A DNA stretch of 5,546 bases from a bacterium (lineage in GTDB: Bacteria > Verrucomicrobiota > Verrucomicrobiia > Limisphaerales > J093): NCBI GenBank assembly GCA_021784265.1, contig JAJXTA010000246.1, forward strand, positions 1 to 5,546. The letters run 5' to 3'. The notes below the pieces were generated by a model. The model made no database searches. It worked only from the letters and a program-made list of their open reading frames with translations, and was not told the origin of the DNA. A program made the position numbers and the translations under genes. Shown piece by piece: positions 1 through 5,546 of the stretch. Position 1 is the stretch's first letter. Every line of letters begins with the position of its first letter.

Positions 1-2193
1 GTTGCTCACGCAAACCAGGGCCAGAACCAGGCCCCCCGCACCGGCGATCACCCGCCGCCTGACCAGCGTCGCCGGCCACACGAGGTCCAATAGGAGGAGG
101 AGCGCGCCCAGACCGGCCAGCACGCCTAGTTCGAGCAGCGACACTGCCGGCGGGGCCAGGGAGGGGCTGGCCACCAGCTTGTCGTTCCGCCAGAGGGATC
201 CGAAGGCGTTCTCGAAGACCTTGGTAAAGCCCGTTGGGGCTTCGTTGCTCGGGCCGGTGTCGGTGCGTGGCGCGCCGAAGGCTCCCGCCCCCGGTCCGCC
301 GCCGAGTTGGGCGAGGAACTGGCACCCTTGGGGCGAGGTACTCCCTTCCGCGGACCGCACATCGCGCAGAATACCCCCCGAAGTCCAGCGGCCCGTCACG
401 CCGGTGAGCAAGGAGGCCGCCGGTCCGTCCTGCACAAACACCACTGCGCCCGCCGGTACCAGCCGGTGTGTTGCCGCAAAGAACTCACGGGCGCCTTCGC
501 GGTGAATCATGTCCATGCCGCCCGGTCCGCCCGGTGGCCCCATCGGTCCGCCCGGGAACCGCCCACGGCGGCCGGCCGCTCCGAACCGTCCGTTCCGGTT
601 GCCGCGGCCAGTCGCGGCGGTGCTGGCGCCAGCCGGGTTGGATGCCGCGGGCTCCGCGGCGGCCGCAAAGGGATCAGGGTCGGGCGGTCCGCCCGGGGGA
701 AAGCCGCCGGGCCCAAACGGTGCGCCGCCACCGGCGAAGGGAGGTCCGCCGCCGGGACCGCCGAAGCCGCCTGGGCCGCCACCGGGCGGGCCCCCACGAC
801 CGCCCCCGCCCCCGAAGGGCGCCATTTGCCCGCTGACATCCAGGAGCGTGGGCAACACCGAGGCGGCGGAGACCAAGCGGAACGTGGGACGCTGTCCCTG
901 CCCGACGGTGGCACCAGTGCCGCTCTGGGGTGGACCCGGCGGTCCGCCAGGCCGCCCGCCGAAGGCTCGAGGCAATTGCACCTCGACGGCCGCCCAAGTC
1001 GAGAGGGCCAGGAAGCTGAGACTCACCGCCACGATGCTGAGTGCGGCCCGCCGGCGGGGCCAAGTCCGCTCGAGCCACTCGAGGGCCATGCTGACGCCAT
1101 AGCCGCCCAGGCAGGCCAGGGGCCAATGGAGGTTGAACTGGAAGAATCGTCCGCCGAAGCCCATTGGCAACACCACCGCAAAACCGAGGATTGGCCCAAG
1201 GAGGCCCAGGGCTTGGCGGCGGCGGGCCAGGAGCCACACCAGCCCCAGCAGGGCCGCCGCTATCATGGCCAGGCCGAGCATGGGACCGGAGCCGACGCCG
1301 ATCCCCATCAAGGAAACGTCGCCGCCGGTTCGCTGCGAGGGAAGATAAGCGCGGTTGGCCCAGATGTGCCCCAGCCAGGGCGCATAGACCAGCATCGGGA
1401 GACAACTCGCCGCCAAGCCGGCCCGCAGCTTTTTTCGACGCAAGAGTGTGTTGATGACTAGCGCCGGCGGGAGGAATAGGCCCATGGGGTGCGCGGTTGC
1501 CGCCAGCAGGTTAAGCACGCCGCAAGCCAGGAACCGCTCCGACTCCAGCGCCAGCAGCGCCAAGGGCGCCAGCGCCATGCTGAAGGCGTTGGCGGTGAAC
1601 GTGGCTTGGTTCCAATAGAACGCCGTCGGGCCGCAGAGCAGGAGGATAGCCACCAGCCCCGGGCGCGGTCCGAAGACACCCCGCAGCCAGAGCCACGTCG
1701 TGAACAGGCAGAGCGGGTAGAGCGCCCAGCTCAGCAAAGTAATGAACTTCTCCGGTGTCAGGCCGCCGAACCCGAGCAGGTAGCCTACCACGTGGATGGC
1801 AGGAGGATATATATGCACGCGCCCGCCGGGCGCCATCTCCCAAAACGCCCACGTTGGCAGGCCGCCGGCCTGCTGGAAACCTTGGATGACCGCCATGTGA
1901 TAGTAGGTGTCGATGAACATAGGAAACCACGAGCGGTGCAGGGCGCTGATGAGGGCGATCGCGGCGATGAGCAGCAGCGCGTAGGCGCTCCAGCTTCGCC
2001 CACGCAGGTCCTGGGCCTCACGCGCCCCGACGGCCGCGGCGCTTGCTGCTGCTGCTCGGGTTCCGGGGGCCTCCCCGGCGGCGGATGGGGTCGGAGACAG
2101 CGTGGAGGTCGGATCGGGCTGCGCGCTGCCGGGGTTGGTGGTCTCCGTGGTTGGCGCCGGTGAAGAATCCAGGACGTGACTGTTTGTGTTCAT
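1..2193 (-). CDS. GT-C-like polytopic membrane protein (putative lipid-linked-sugar glycosyltransferase), 3' end outside window
   Basis: I translated this frame by hand from the ATG at 2193 to the left edge and found 731 codons without a stop, so the C-terminus is missing. Residues 1-70 are a Ser/Thr/Pro/Ala-rich, probably cytoplasmic tail. A first membrane segment (about 71-87) is followed by a loop with D95-x3-H99 (FIDTYYHM) and GGRVHIYPPAIH (123-134). Further hydrophobic segments lie near 149-170, 178-192, 205-217, 221-251, 258-275, 300-325, 328-345, 355-371 and 381-403. An acidic/His first loop followed by many membrane spans is the layout of GT-C enzymes (GT39/STT3-like), which use polyprenyl-phosphate-linked sugars outside the membrane. 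A soluble region (562-675, containing LLTGVTGRWTSGG) follows a Gly/Pro-rich insert, then two more hydrophobic stretches (676-705, 713-731). The ATG at 2193 is the only ATG before the first membrane segment, but no Shine-Dalgarno sequence precedes it. The GT-C assignment rests on topology and short motifs; substrate unknown. A non-catalytic polytopic protein is possible. Confidence 0.72.
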   Translation of the reverse strand, partial: MNTNSHVLDSSPAPTTETTNPGSAQPDPTSTLSPTPSAAGEAPGTRAAAASAAAVGAREAQDLRGRSWSAYALLLIAAIALISALHRSWFPMFIDTYYHMAVIQGFQQAGGLPTWAFWEMAPGGRVHIYPPAIHVVGYLLGFGGLTPEKFITLLSWALYPLCLFTTWLWLRGVFGPRPGLVAILLLCGPTAFYWNQATFTANAFSMALAPLALLALESERFLACGVLNLLAATAHPMGLFLPPALVINTLLRRKKLRAGLAASCLPMLVYAPWLGHIWANRAYLPSQRTGGDVSLMGIGVGSGPMLGLAMIAAALLGLVWLLARRRQALGLLGPILGFAVVLPMGFGGRFFQFNLHWPLACLGGYGVSMALEWLERTWPRRRAALSIVAVSLSFLALSTWAAVEVQLPRAFGGRPGGPPGPPQSGTGATVGQGQRPTFRLVSAASVLPTLLDVSGQMAPFGGGGGRGGPPGGGPGGFGGPGGGPPFAGGGAPFGPGGFPPGGPPDPDPFAAAAEPAASNPAGASTAATGRGNRNGRFGAAGRRGRFPGGPMGPPGGPGGMDMIHREGAREFFAATHRLVPAGAVVFVQDGPAASLLTGVTGRWTSGGILRDVRSAEGSTSPQGCQFLAQLGGGPGAGAFGAPRTDTGPSNEAPTGFTKVFENAFGSLWRNDKLVASPSLAPPAVSLLELGVLAGLGALLLLLDLVWPATLVRRRVIAGAGGLVLALVCVSN
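514..963 (-). repeat. Gly/Pro/Phe-rich low-complexity insert inside the GT-C-like gene
   Basis: Codons for residues 411-560 of the membrane protein form three low-complexity tracts. The first is residues 412-425 (GGRPGGPPGPPQSG). The second, residues 459-509, has 25 Gly, 15 Pro and 6 Phe among 51 residues, with recurring GGPPGG, PGGF and PFG units. The third, residues 532-560, is Gly/Arg- then Gly/Pro-rich. More ordinary sequence separates them (about 432-458, and an Ala/Ser/Thr/Asn-rich stretch 510-531). A shorter Gly-rich patch recurs at residues 630-645. By topology the insert should lie outside the cytoplasmic membrane, between the last core span near 403 and the soluble region starting near 562. 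The units are degenerate, not an exact tandem array. The reading frame stays open throughout, so it does not look like a frameshift. Confidence 0.8.
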
Positions 2194-2313
2194 AATGGGG
2201 GTTGTGGTTAGTGACTCAGGGAGAGACGGGAGCCAGGCGGCGCCTCGGCTTGTCGGGGGAGCTTTCGCCAGAGCGAGGGCGGGTGTGCGCCCGTTCCCGA
2301 TGGGTCGCAGTGT
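2194..2313 (-). promoter_or_regulatory. 120-base intergenic spacer with two short hairpins, possible leader of the GT-C-like gene
   Basis: This is the only real gap between genes in the window. On the coding strand it contains GGGCG-CACACC-CGCCC (2292-2277), a perfect 5-bp stem with a 6-base loop. It also contains GCC(G)AGGC-GCC-GCCTGGC (2249-2232), a 7-bp stem with one bulged G and a 3-base loop. Neither hairpin is followed by a T-run, so neither is a canonical intrinsic terminator. I see no clear sigma-70 -35/-10 pair. The bases just before the ATG at 2193 are C/A-rich (ACCACAACCCCCATT) with no Shine-Dalgarno. The gap could hold a promoter or processing site separating this gene from the four-gene overlapping run upstream, or simply be a spacer within the same transcript. 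Confidence 0.3.
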
Positions 2314-3327
2314 TCATGGGGAGTGGGTTAAGGGTTGCACGGCAGGGGACGCCACAGTTTGGGGCGTCGCCCGCCGGGAGCGGACCGCCAGAGCTATGGA
2401 GCCGAGGAGGCCGCCGAAAAGAGTGAAGACCGCCAGTTGCAGCAGCGAGTAAGCCAAAGCGTGTTCGCGCGAGATCCCGTAACTGGCCAAGAGGAAAATG
2501 AGTGTGCCCTCGCGGGGTCCCACACCGGCCACGGAAATCGGCAGCAGGAGGACCAGGCTCAGGCAACCGGTCACGCACGCCACGTCCCAATAGGCGAGGG
2601 TGATGCCCAGGGAGAAGAGCAACCACTGTGAGGCCCAGAAATAGACCGCATAGGCCAGGGCGGTGAAGAGGGCGCCCGCCAACCCACCAGTGCTGGCCAG
2701 GTCGCGGGCGGCCCCGCCGAGGCACCCGGCAGCCCATCCCAGCATCCGTCCTCGCGGCCGGCCACGCTCCAGGAGCCGACCCGTCGCCCTCGCGGCAAGC
2801 ACGCCAGCGGCGTAGAGGACCAGGAAGGCGACCCCCAGCCAGACCGTCGCTGTGTGCCGGGTCATTACGGCCCAGAGCGCGACGGGCCCGAACGCCCCGA
2901 GAAAGAGCAAATCGAAAAGGCGGTCGGCTACCACGCTCCGCAGGCAGGGCTGGAGGTCGGCCTTGAGATCGGCCCGGACTTGGGCGGCGCGGGCCAGCTC
3001 GCCTAGACGGCCCGGCGTGAGGGTGCCGAGGGCGAACGCGGCCAAGTAAGAACGGAACGAGGCCGCGAACCCGTAGTCCAAACCGGCGGAGCGCAACAGG
3101 AGGTTCCAGCGCCAGCTCTTCAGGGCCATAAGGAGGATGAACCCGCCCGCCGCAGCCGCCAGCAGCCGGGGGTCCACGCCCCGCATGGCGGCGCCGAGCG
3201 CGGGGAAGTCCAGGCGACGGCTCACGATGATCCCCAGCAGGAGGGCCAAGCCGACTGCGGCCCGACCAACCAACGGCCACGCCGATCGCGGGCGCGCGGT
3301 GGGGGTGGGATCAGGGGTGGAGTTCAT
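2314..3327 (-). CDS. Lysylphosphatidylglycerol-synthase-TM / UPF0104 family integral membrane protein
   Basis: This 337-residue polytopic membrane protein has the marks of the LPG_synthase_TM (UPF0104) family. These are a short N-terminal tail and a first membrane segment (about 18-36), then ALKSWRWNLLL (68-78), TPGRLGELARAAQVR (104-118), VVADRLFDLLFL (132-143) and PISVAGVGPREGTLIFLL (263-280). Other hydrophobic segments lie near 54-70, 144-155, 160-178, 216-240, 248-266 and 292-315. The length suits the stand-alone membrane domain; there is no C-terminal aminoacyl-transfer domain, so it is not a complete MprF. Stand-alone members often sit in glycan or glycolipid loci and are suspected to act in lipid-linked intermediate transport or membrane-lipid handling, without a settled function. 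The start lies inside the end of the FrhB-like gene (17-base overlap), implying translational coupling. No Shine-Dalgarno is evident. The tail after residue 316 is polar and disordered-looking. Confidence 0.87.
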   Translation of the reverse strand: MNSTPDPTPTARPRSAWPLVGRAAVGLALLLGIIVSRRLDFPALGAAMRGVDPRLLAAAAGGFILLMALKSWRWNLLLRSAGLDYGFAASFRSYLAAFALGTLTPGRLGELARAAQVRADLKADLQPCLRSVVADRLFDLLFLGAFGPVALWAVMTRHTATVWLGVAFLVLYAAGVLAARATGRLLERGRPRGRMLGWAAGCLGGAARDLASTGGLAGALFTALAYAVYFWASQWLLFSLGITLAYWDVACVTGCLSLVLLLPISVAGVGPREGTLIFLLASYGISREHALAYSLLQLAVFTLFGGLLGSIALAVRSRRATPQTVASPAVQPLTHSP

Positions 3328-4699
3328 GGAGCTTGATGCGGCGCGTCCCGCGCTTCCAGAGGGTGCGGAGGCGGACGAAGAGCCGGCCCATCCAAGTGGG
3401 GGGCACGCACTCGAGCGCGCGCCGCGCCGGCCGGGTTCCCAGGAGCGCGAACAGCGCGGAGATCACCGCCTCGAGGGCGTATCGGGCCAGGGGAAAGCCG
3501 CCCAGTTGGTAGCCGTAGTCTGGCACAGACTGACCACGCCAGCGGCGGAACTGCATCCGGATGAAAGCCCCGCGCTTCTTGAGATCGTAGCCGTGGCTGT
3601 GCATGCGGATGGCTTCCGCGGTGGTAAGGGGGAGGAGCCGGAGGCGGCCTGCCGCCTCCAACGCGCGCAGGCAGCGGACACCGCGCGCGGAACGGCCGAG
3701 CACGATCGAGAAACCTTTGCCGCGCTCCTCGTAGGCGGGCGCCCAGGCATCACCGCCGGCGATGTCGGCCAGCTCGTTGGCCAGGTCGGTGCACAGGAGG
3801 CACCGCCGCACGATATGGAAAGGGATCAAGTAATTGGCGTGGAACTTGGGGAGGGTGATGGTGGCGCCGGAACGCAGCCCGAGGCGGAGGTTGCCTGGCC
3901 ATTCGCCCTCGCGGAACCGGAGGGATTCAATCTGGCGATAGTCGCGAAGGCCGTGCGAGGCCAGCAGACTGCGAATCGAGGAGAAGTGCAGCGTGTTGCC
4001 ACAATAGGGGCCCAGCACGTACCGCACCTGGCGCACGGCGGGGTCCCCGGCGCGCTGCAACTTGCGCAGCGAATGCACCTGGCAGGGCAACCCCACATAC
4101 GCCAGCGCGCCCTCGAACCGCTCCATCTCCGGCAGCGCCTCGTTGACCGCGGTGATGACGTACTTGCTCTGGGCCGCCTCGATGATCTCCCGCGGGCTCG
4201 TGGCGATGTAGGTGCGCGGCCGCCAAGGCCGGGCCGGGTCCATCCCCGTCACCACCGCGCCTTGGATTTCGCCCCGTTCGAGCAGCCAGAGCAGCACCGT
4301 GGTCAGGATGCCGCCGCTGGCCCCGCGAGCGCGGAGGTCGGGGTCCAGACTGTAGGCCAGGGCGAGCAGTTCGACGCGGCCCAGGTAAGGGTCTCGGGCA
4401 GCGGCGTCGGTGGCTGGTGCCGGCGTGGGCGCGGGCGCGCCGACGTACCCATCGGCGCCCGGACTCCCGCTGAAAGCCGCCGCCTCGAGCTCGGGGATCG
4501 GCACCTCCCGCCCGCTACAGCCGGCCACGATGCGGCGGGCCAGGTCTTCCGGCAGGCTCGCGCCAATCCGCGGCAGGTGGTCTCCCTCGCGGTCGGGAAC
4601 CGTGACGTGTCCCGCCCCGAGGCCCACGCAGGCGCCGCAACGCGTGCAGAGCCCGTCGCGGATCACACCGGCCAGATACTCATGCGGCTTGGGCGACAT
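3311..4699 (-). CDS. FrhB/FdhB-family (coenzyme F420 hydrogenase/dehydrogenase beta subunit-like) iron-sulfur oxidoreductase
   Basis: The 462-residue product starts with a ferredoxin-like cysteine cluster, LCTRCGACVG (C18, C21, C24), and C61 (AGCSG) is a likely fourth ligand. Next come family signatures: RARGASGGILTTVLLWLLE (123-141; usual pattern SGG-x-x-T-x-LL), AAQSKYVITAVNEAL (175-189), GLPCQVHSLRKL (203-214), YCGNT (232-236) and RCLLCTDLANELADIAGGDAW (299-319). C206, C233, C300 and C303 are family-type core cysteines that could hold a second cluster. The family moves electrons between a flavin, iron-sulfur centres and a substrate or F420. Homologues outside methanogens are common in polysaccharide loci, where their substrates are mostly unknown. 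An Ala/Pro-rich linker (about 88-101) separates the N-terminal cluster from the core. No membrane span is expected. It overlaps the methyltransferase by 20 bases and the UPF0104 gene by 17. No Shine-Dalgarno precedes the ATG at 4699. Family assignment is firm; F420 use is not implied. Confidence 0.9.
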   Translation of the reverse strand: MSPKPHEYLAGVIRDGLCTRCGACVGLGAGHVTVPDREGDHLPRIGASLPEDLARRIVAGCSGREVPIPELEAAAFSGSPGADGYVGAPAPTPAPATDAAARDPYLGRVELLALAYSLDPDLRARGASGGILTTVLLWLLERGEIQGAVVTGMDPARPWRPRTYIATSPREIIEAAQSKYVITAVNEALPEMERFEGALAYVGLPCQVHSLRKLQRAGDPAVRQVRYVLGPYCGNTLHFSSIRSLLASHGLRDYRQIESLRFREGEWPGNLRLGLRSGATITLPKFHANYLIPFHIVRRCLLCTDLANELADIAGGDAWAPAYEERGKGFSIVLGRSARGVRCLRALEAAGRLRLLPLTTAEAIRMHSHGYDLKKRGAFIRMQFRRWRGQSVPDYGYQLGGFPLARYALEAVISALFALLGTRPARRALECVPPTWMGRLFVRLRTLWKRGTRRIKLHELHP

Positions 4700-5432
4700 A
4701 GAACTGGCGGATGCCCCACTCGCCGATCCGGCCGGTGGGAAAGCGCGTGATGAGCCGCTCGGCCGCGGCCCGCACCCACCGTGGGCCCACCGGCAGCAGC
4801 AGCGTGCCCCAGCGCTGGATCAGGTCCCACCCGGTTTCCTCCAATAACACGGCCACTTCGCACGAGGCGAGGAAGCGGTGAGGCCCCTCGCCGTGGCCGC
4901 CGCACAACGCCGTGTACAGCCGGTAGCTCGGCTCGGCGGTCGCCGGCGGACAGCTCAGCACCAACCGCCCGGCGGGCCGCGTCACCCGCCGCAGCTCGCT
5001 CAGAAACGCAGGCGGGTCCGCCACGTGCTCGAGCGTCTCCAGGCTCAAGACCCGATCGAACCCCTCGTTGGGCCAAGGCAGGTGGGAATAACTGCGAAGC
5101 TTGCAGAGGGCGGCCTGGGGGTAAAGCGCCCGCGCCAGATCGATCAGCCCTTGGGAAAGCTCGGCGTGGAGCAGTGCCACATCCGGACAAGCCCGTTTGA
5201 GGTGTTCCTCCGCCTCGGCATCGCGGCTGGAGACATTGAGCACGCGCGCCCCCGGGAAGAGGGCCAGCGCTTTCACCGCCACGTGGAACCGCTGGACGTG
5301 GGCGTCGCGGACCCGCTGGTTTTCGCGGCGGTAGATGGCGGCCACGGCGTCCCAATGGCGCTCGACCTCGGCGTCGGTCCAGGGATTGCGCCGCCGGGTG
5401 GGCGGGGGCGCCAGCAGGTCAGGGCTCGGCAT
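4680..5432 (-). CDS. Class I SAM-dependent methyltransferase (Methyltransf_11-like)
   Basis: The 250-residue soluble protein has the Rossmann methyltransferase order. An N-terminal helical region (WTDAEVERHWDAVAAIYRREN, about 18-38, of the kind that often precedes this fold) is followed by motif I at 62-75 (ARVLNVSSRDAEAE). The acidic post-motif-II stretch FDRVLSLETLEHVADP (125-140) comes next, then LSELRRVTRPAGRLVLSCP (144-162), the typical 'leader-helix, G-x-L-v-l-s-x-P' strand. HRFLASCEVAVLLEETGWD (185-203) matches the usual H-R-x-F / G-F region. Motif I lacks the normal G-x-G-x-G loop, discussed as a finding. Acceptor unknown; the neighbours suggest a sugar, lipid carrier or glycolipid. 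The ATG at 5432 is well supported by a strong Shine-Dalgarno. The gene overlaps the upstream GT2-like gene by 14 bases and the FrhB-like gene by 20. Confidence 0.85.
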   Translation of the reverse strand: MPSPDLLAPPPTRRRNPWTDAEVERHWDAVAAIYRRENQRVRDAHVQRFHVAVKALALFPGARVLNVSSRDAEAEEHLKRACPDVALLHAELSQGLIDLARALYPQAALCKLRSYSHLPWPNEGFDRVLSLETLEHVADPPAFLSELRRVTRPAGRLVLSCPPATAEPSYRLYTALCGGHGEGPHRFLASCEVAVLLEETGWDLIQRWGTLLLPVGPRWVRAAAERLITRFPTGRIGEWGIRQFYVAQAA

Positions 5433-5546
5433 CGGTCACCTCCTGGGCGCGCAAGTGCAGGAGCGCGATCTGGTCGGCCAGCAGGCCGATGAAGAACAGG
5501 AACATCCCGAGCACGACGGTGAGCACCGCGCTGTTGGGAACCCGCT
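5419..5546 (-). CDS. C-terminal end of a probable membrane-anchored family 2 glycosyltransferase (5' part outside window)
   Basis: Only the last 41 codons and the TGA stop (5421-5419) are present; the first complete codon is at 5544-5542. The peptide begins RVPNSAVLTVVLGMFLFFIG, a membrane span, continues LLADQIALLHLRAQ and ends in a short acidic tail (EVTDAEP). A terminal membrane span followed by (A/S)DQI-type residues and a basic stretch resembles the C-terminal membrane hairpin of DPM1/GtrB-like GT2 enzymes, which load a sugar from a nucleotide donor onto polyprenyl phosphate at the cytoplasmic face. No catalytic part is visible, so this is a resemblance, not proof; another small membrane protein is possible. 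The 14-base overlap with the methyltransferase makes co-translation likely. Confidence 0.55.
   Translation of the reverse strand, partial: RVPNSAVLTVVLGMFLFFIGLLADQIALLHLRAQEVTDAEP
5436..5444 (-). promoter_or_regulatory. Shine-Dalgarno sequence of the methyltransferase gene
   Basis: The coding strand reads AGGAGGTGA just ahead of the ATG at 5432, a near-perfect anti-16S complement, with only a few bases between the core and the start. It lies inside the end of the upstream GT2-like gene. It is the only strong ribosome-binding site in the window. The three downstream genes lack one, which suggests those starts depend on coupling or on leader-independent initiation. Confidence 0.8.

Noticed and set aside
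514..963. Low-complexity block considered as a CRISPR array or exact tandem repeat
   Set aside because: There are no regularly spaced identical units or unique spacers; similarity is only at the level of Gly/Pro codons.
674..1405. Minus-strand 243-codon frame within the GT-C-like gene
   Set aside because: A shifted frame in GC-rich sequence; the frame from 2193 stays open for all 731 codons and carries the membrane spans, so no frameshift or second gene is needed.
307..1461. Plus-strand open frame of 384 codons antisense to the GT-C-like gene
   Set aside because: It mirrors the open minus-strand frame that encodes membrane segments and motifs. Its own product is compositionally biased with no hydrophobic or domain pattern.
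2232..2249. Hairpin considered as an intrinsic terminator
   Set aside because: The stem is short with a bulge and is not followed by a T-run on the coding strand, so I list it only as intergenic structure.
2216..3280. Minus-strand 354-codon frame overlapping the UPF0104 gene
   Set aside because: It is a shifted frame over a well-supported membrane protein and lacks any family motif; only its last 33 codons extend past that gene and are discussed separately.
3137..4750. Plus-strand open frame of 537 codons antisense to the FrhB-like and UPF0104 genes
   Set aside because: It runs opposite two genes with clear family motifs. Its translation is Arg/Gly/Ala/Pro/His-rich with no recognisable domain, as expected for a chance frame in high-GC DNA.

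Overview
This is a high-GC window, roughly two-thirds G+C by eye. All five recognisable genes lie on the minus strand, so in transcription order it reads from the right edge to the left. I see no RNA gene, mobile element, CRISPR array or convincing plus-strand gene. The codon use, the overlapping gene starts and the Gly/Pro-rich low-complexity insert in a membrane protein fit a GC-rich bacterium, possibly from the Planctomycetota/Verrucomicrobiota area. That placement is only an impression, because no taxonomic marker is present.

Layout in transcription order: (1) 5546-5419, the last 41 codons of a gene ending in a membrane segment followed by ADQIALL, most like the membrane tail of a DPM1/GtrB-type family 2 glycosyltransferase; (2) 5432-4680, a class I SAM-dependent methyltransferase with an unusual motif I; (3) 4699-3311, an iron-sulfur protein of the FrhB/FdhB (coenzyme F420 hydrogenase/dehydrogenase beta subunit) family; (4) 3327-2314, a multi-pass membrane protein of the LPG-synthase-TM/UPF0104 family. 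These four overlap by 14, 20 and 17 bases and almost certainly form one operon. A 120-base gap with two small hairpins follows, then (5) from 2193 off the left edge, at least 731 codons of a GT-C-like polytopic membrane protein. Its extracytoplasmic part is interrupted by a long Gly/Pro/Phe-rich insert.

The set looks like part of a surface glycan or glycolipid locus. A working model, which is inference, is that the GT2 charges a polyprenyl phosphate with a sugar on the cytoplasmic face, and the GT-C-like protein uses such a lipid-linked donor on the outer face. The methyltransferase and the FrhB-like redox protein would modify a sugar or lipid, and the UPF0104 protein would act in membrane transport or lipid handling. 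No gene here identifies the final product.
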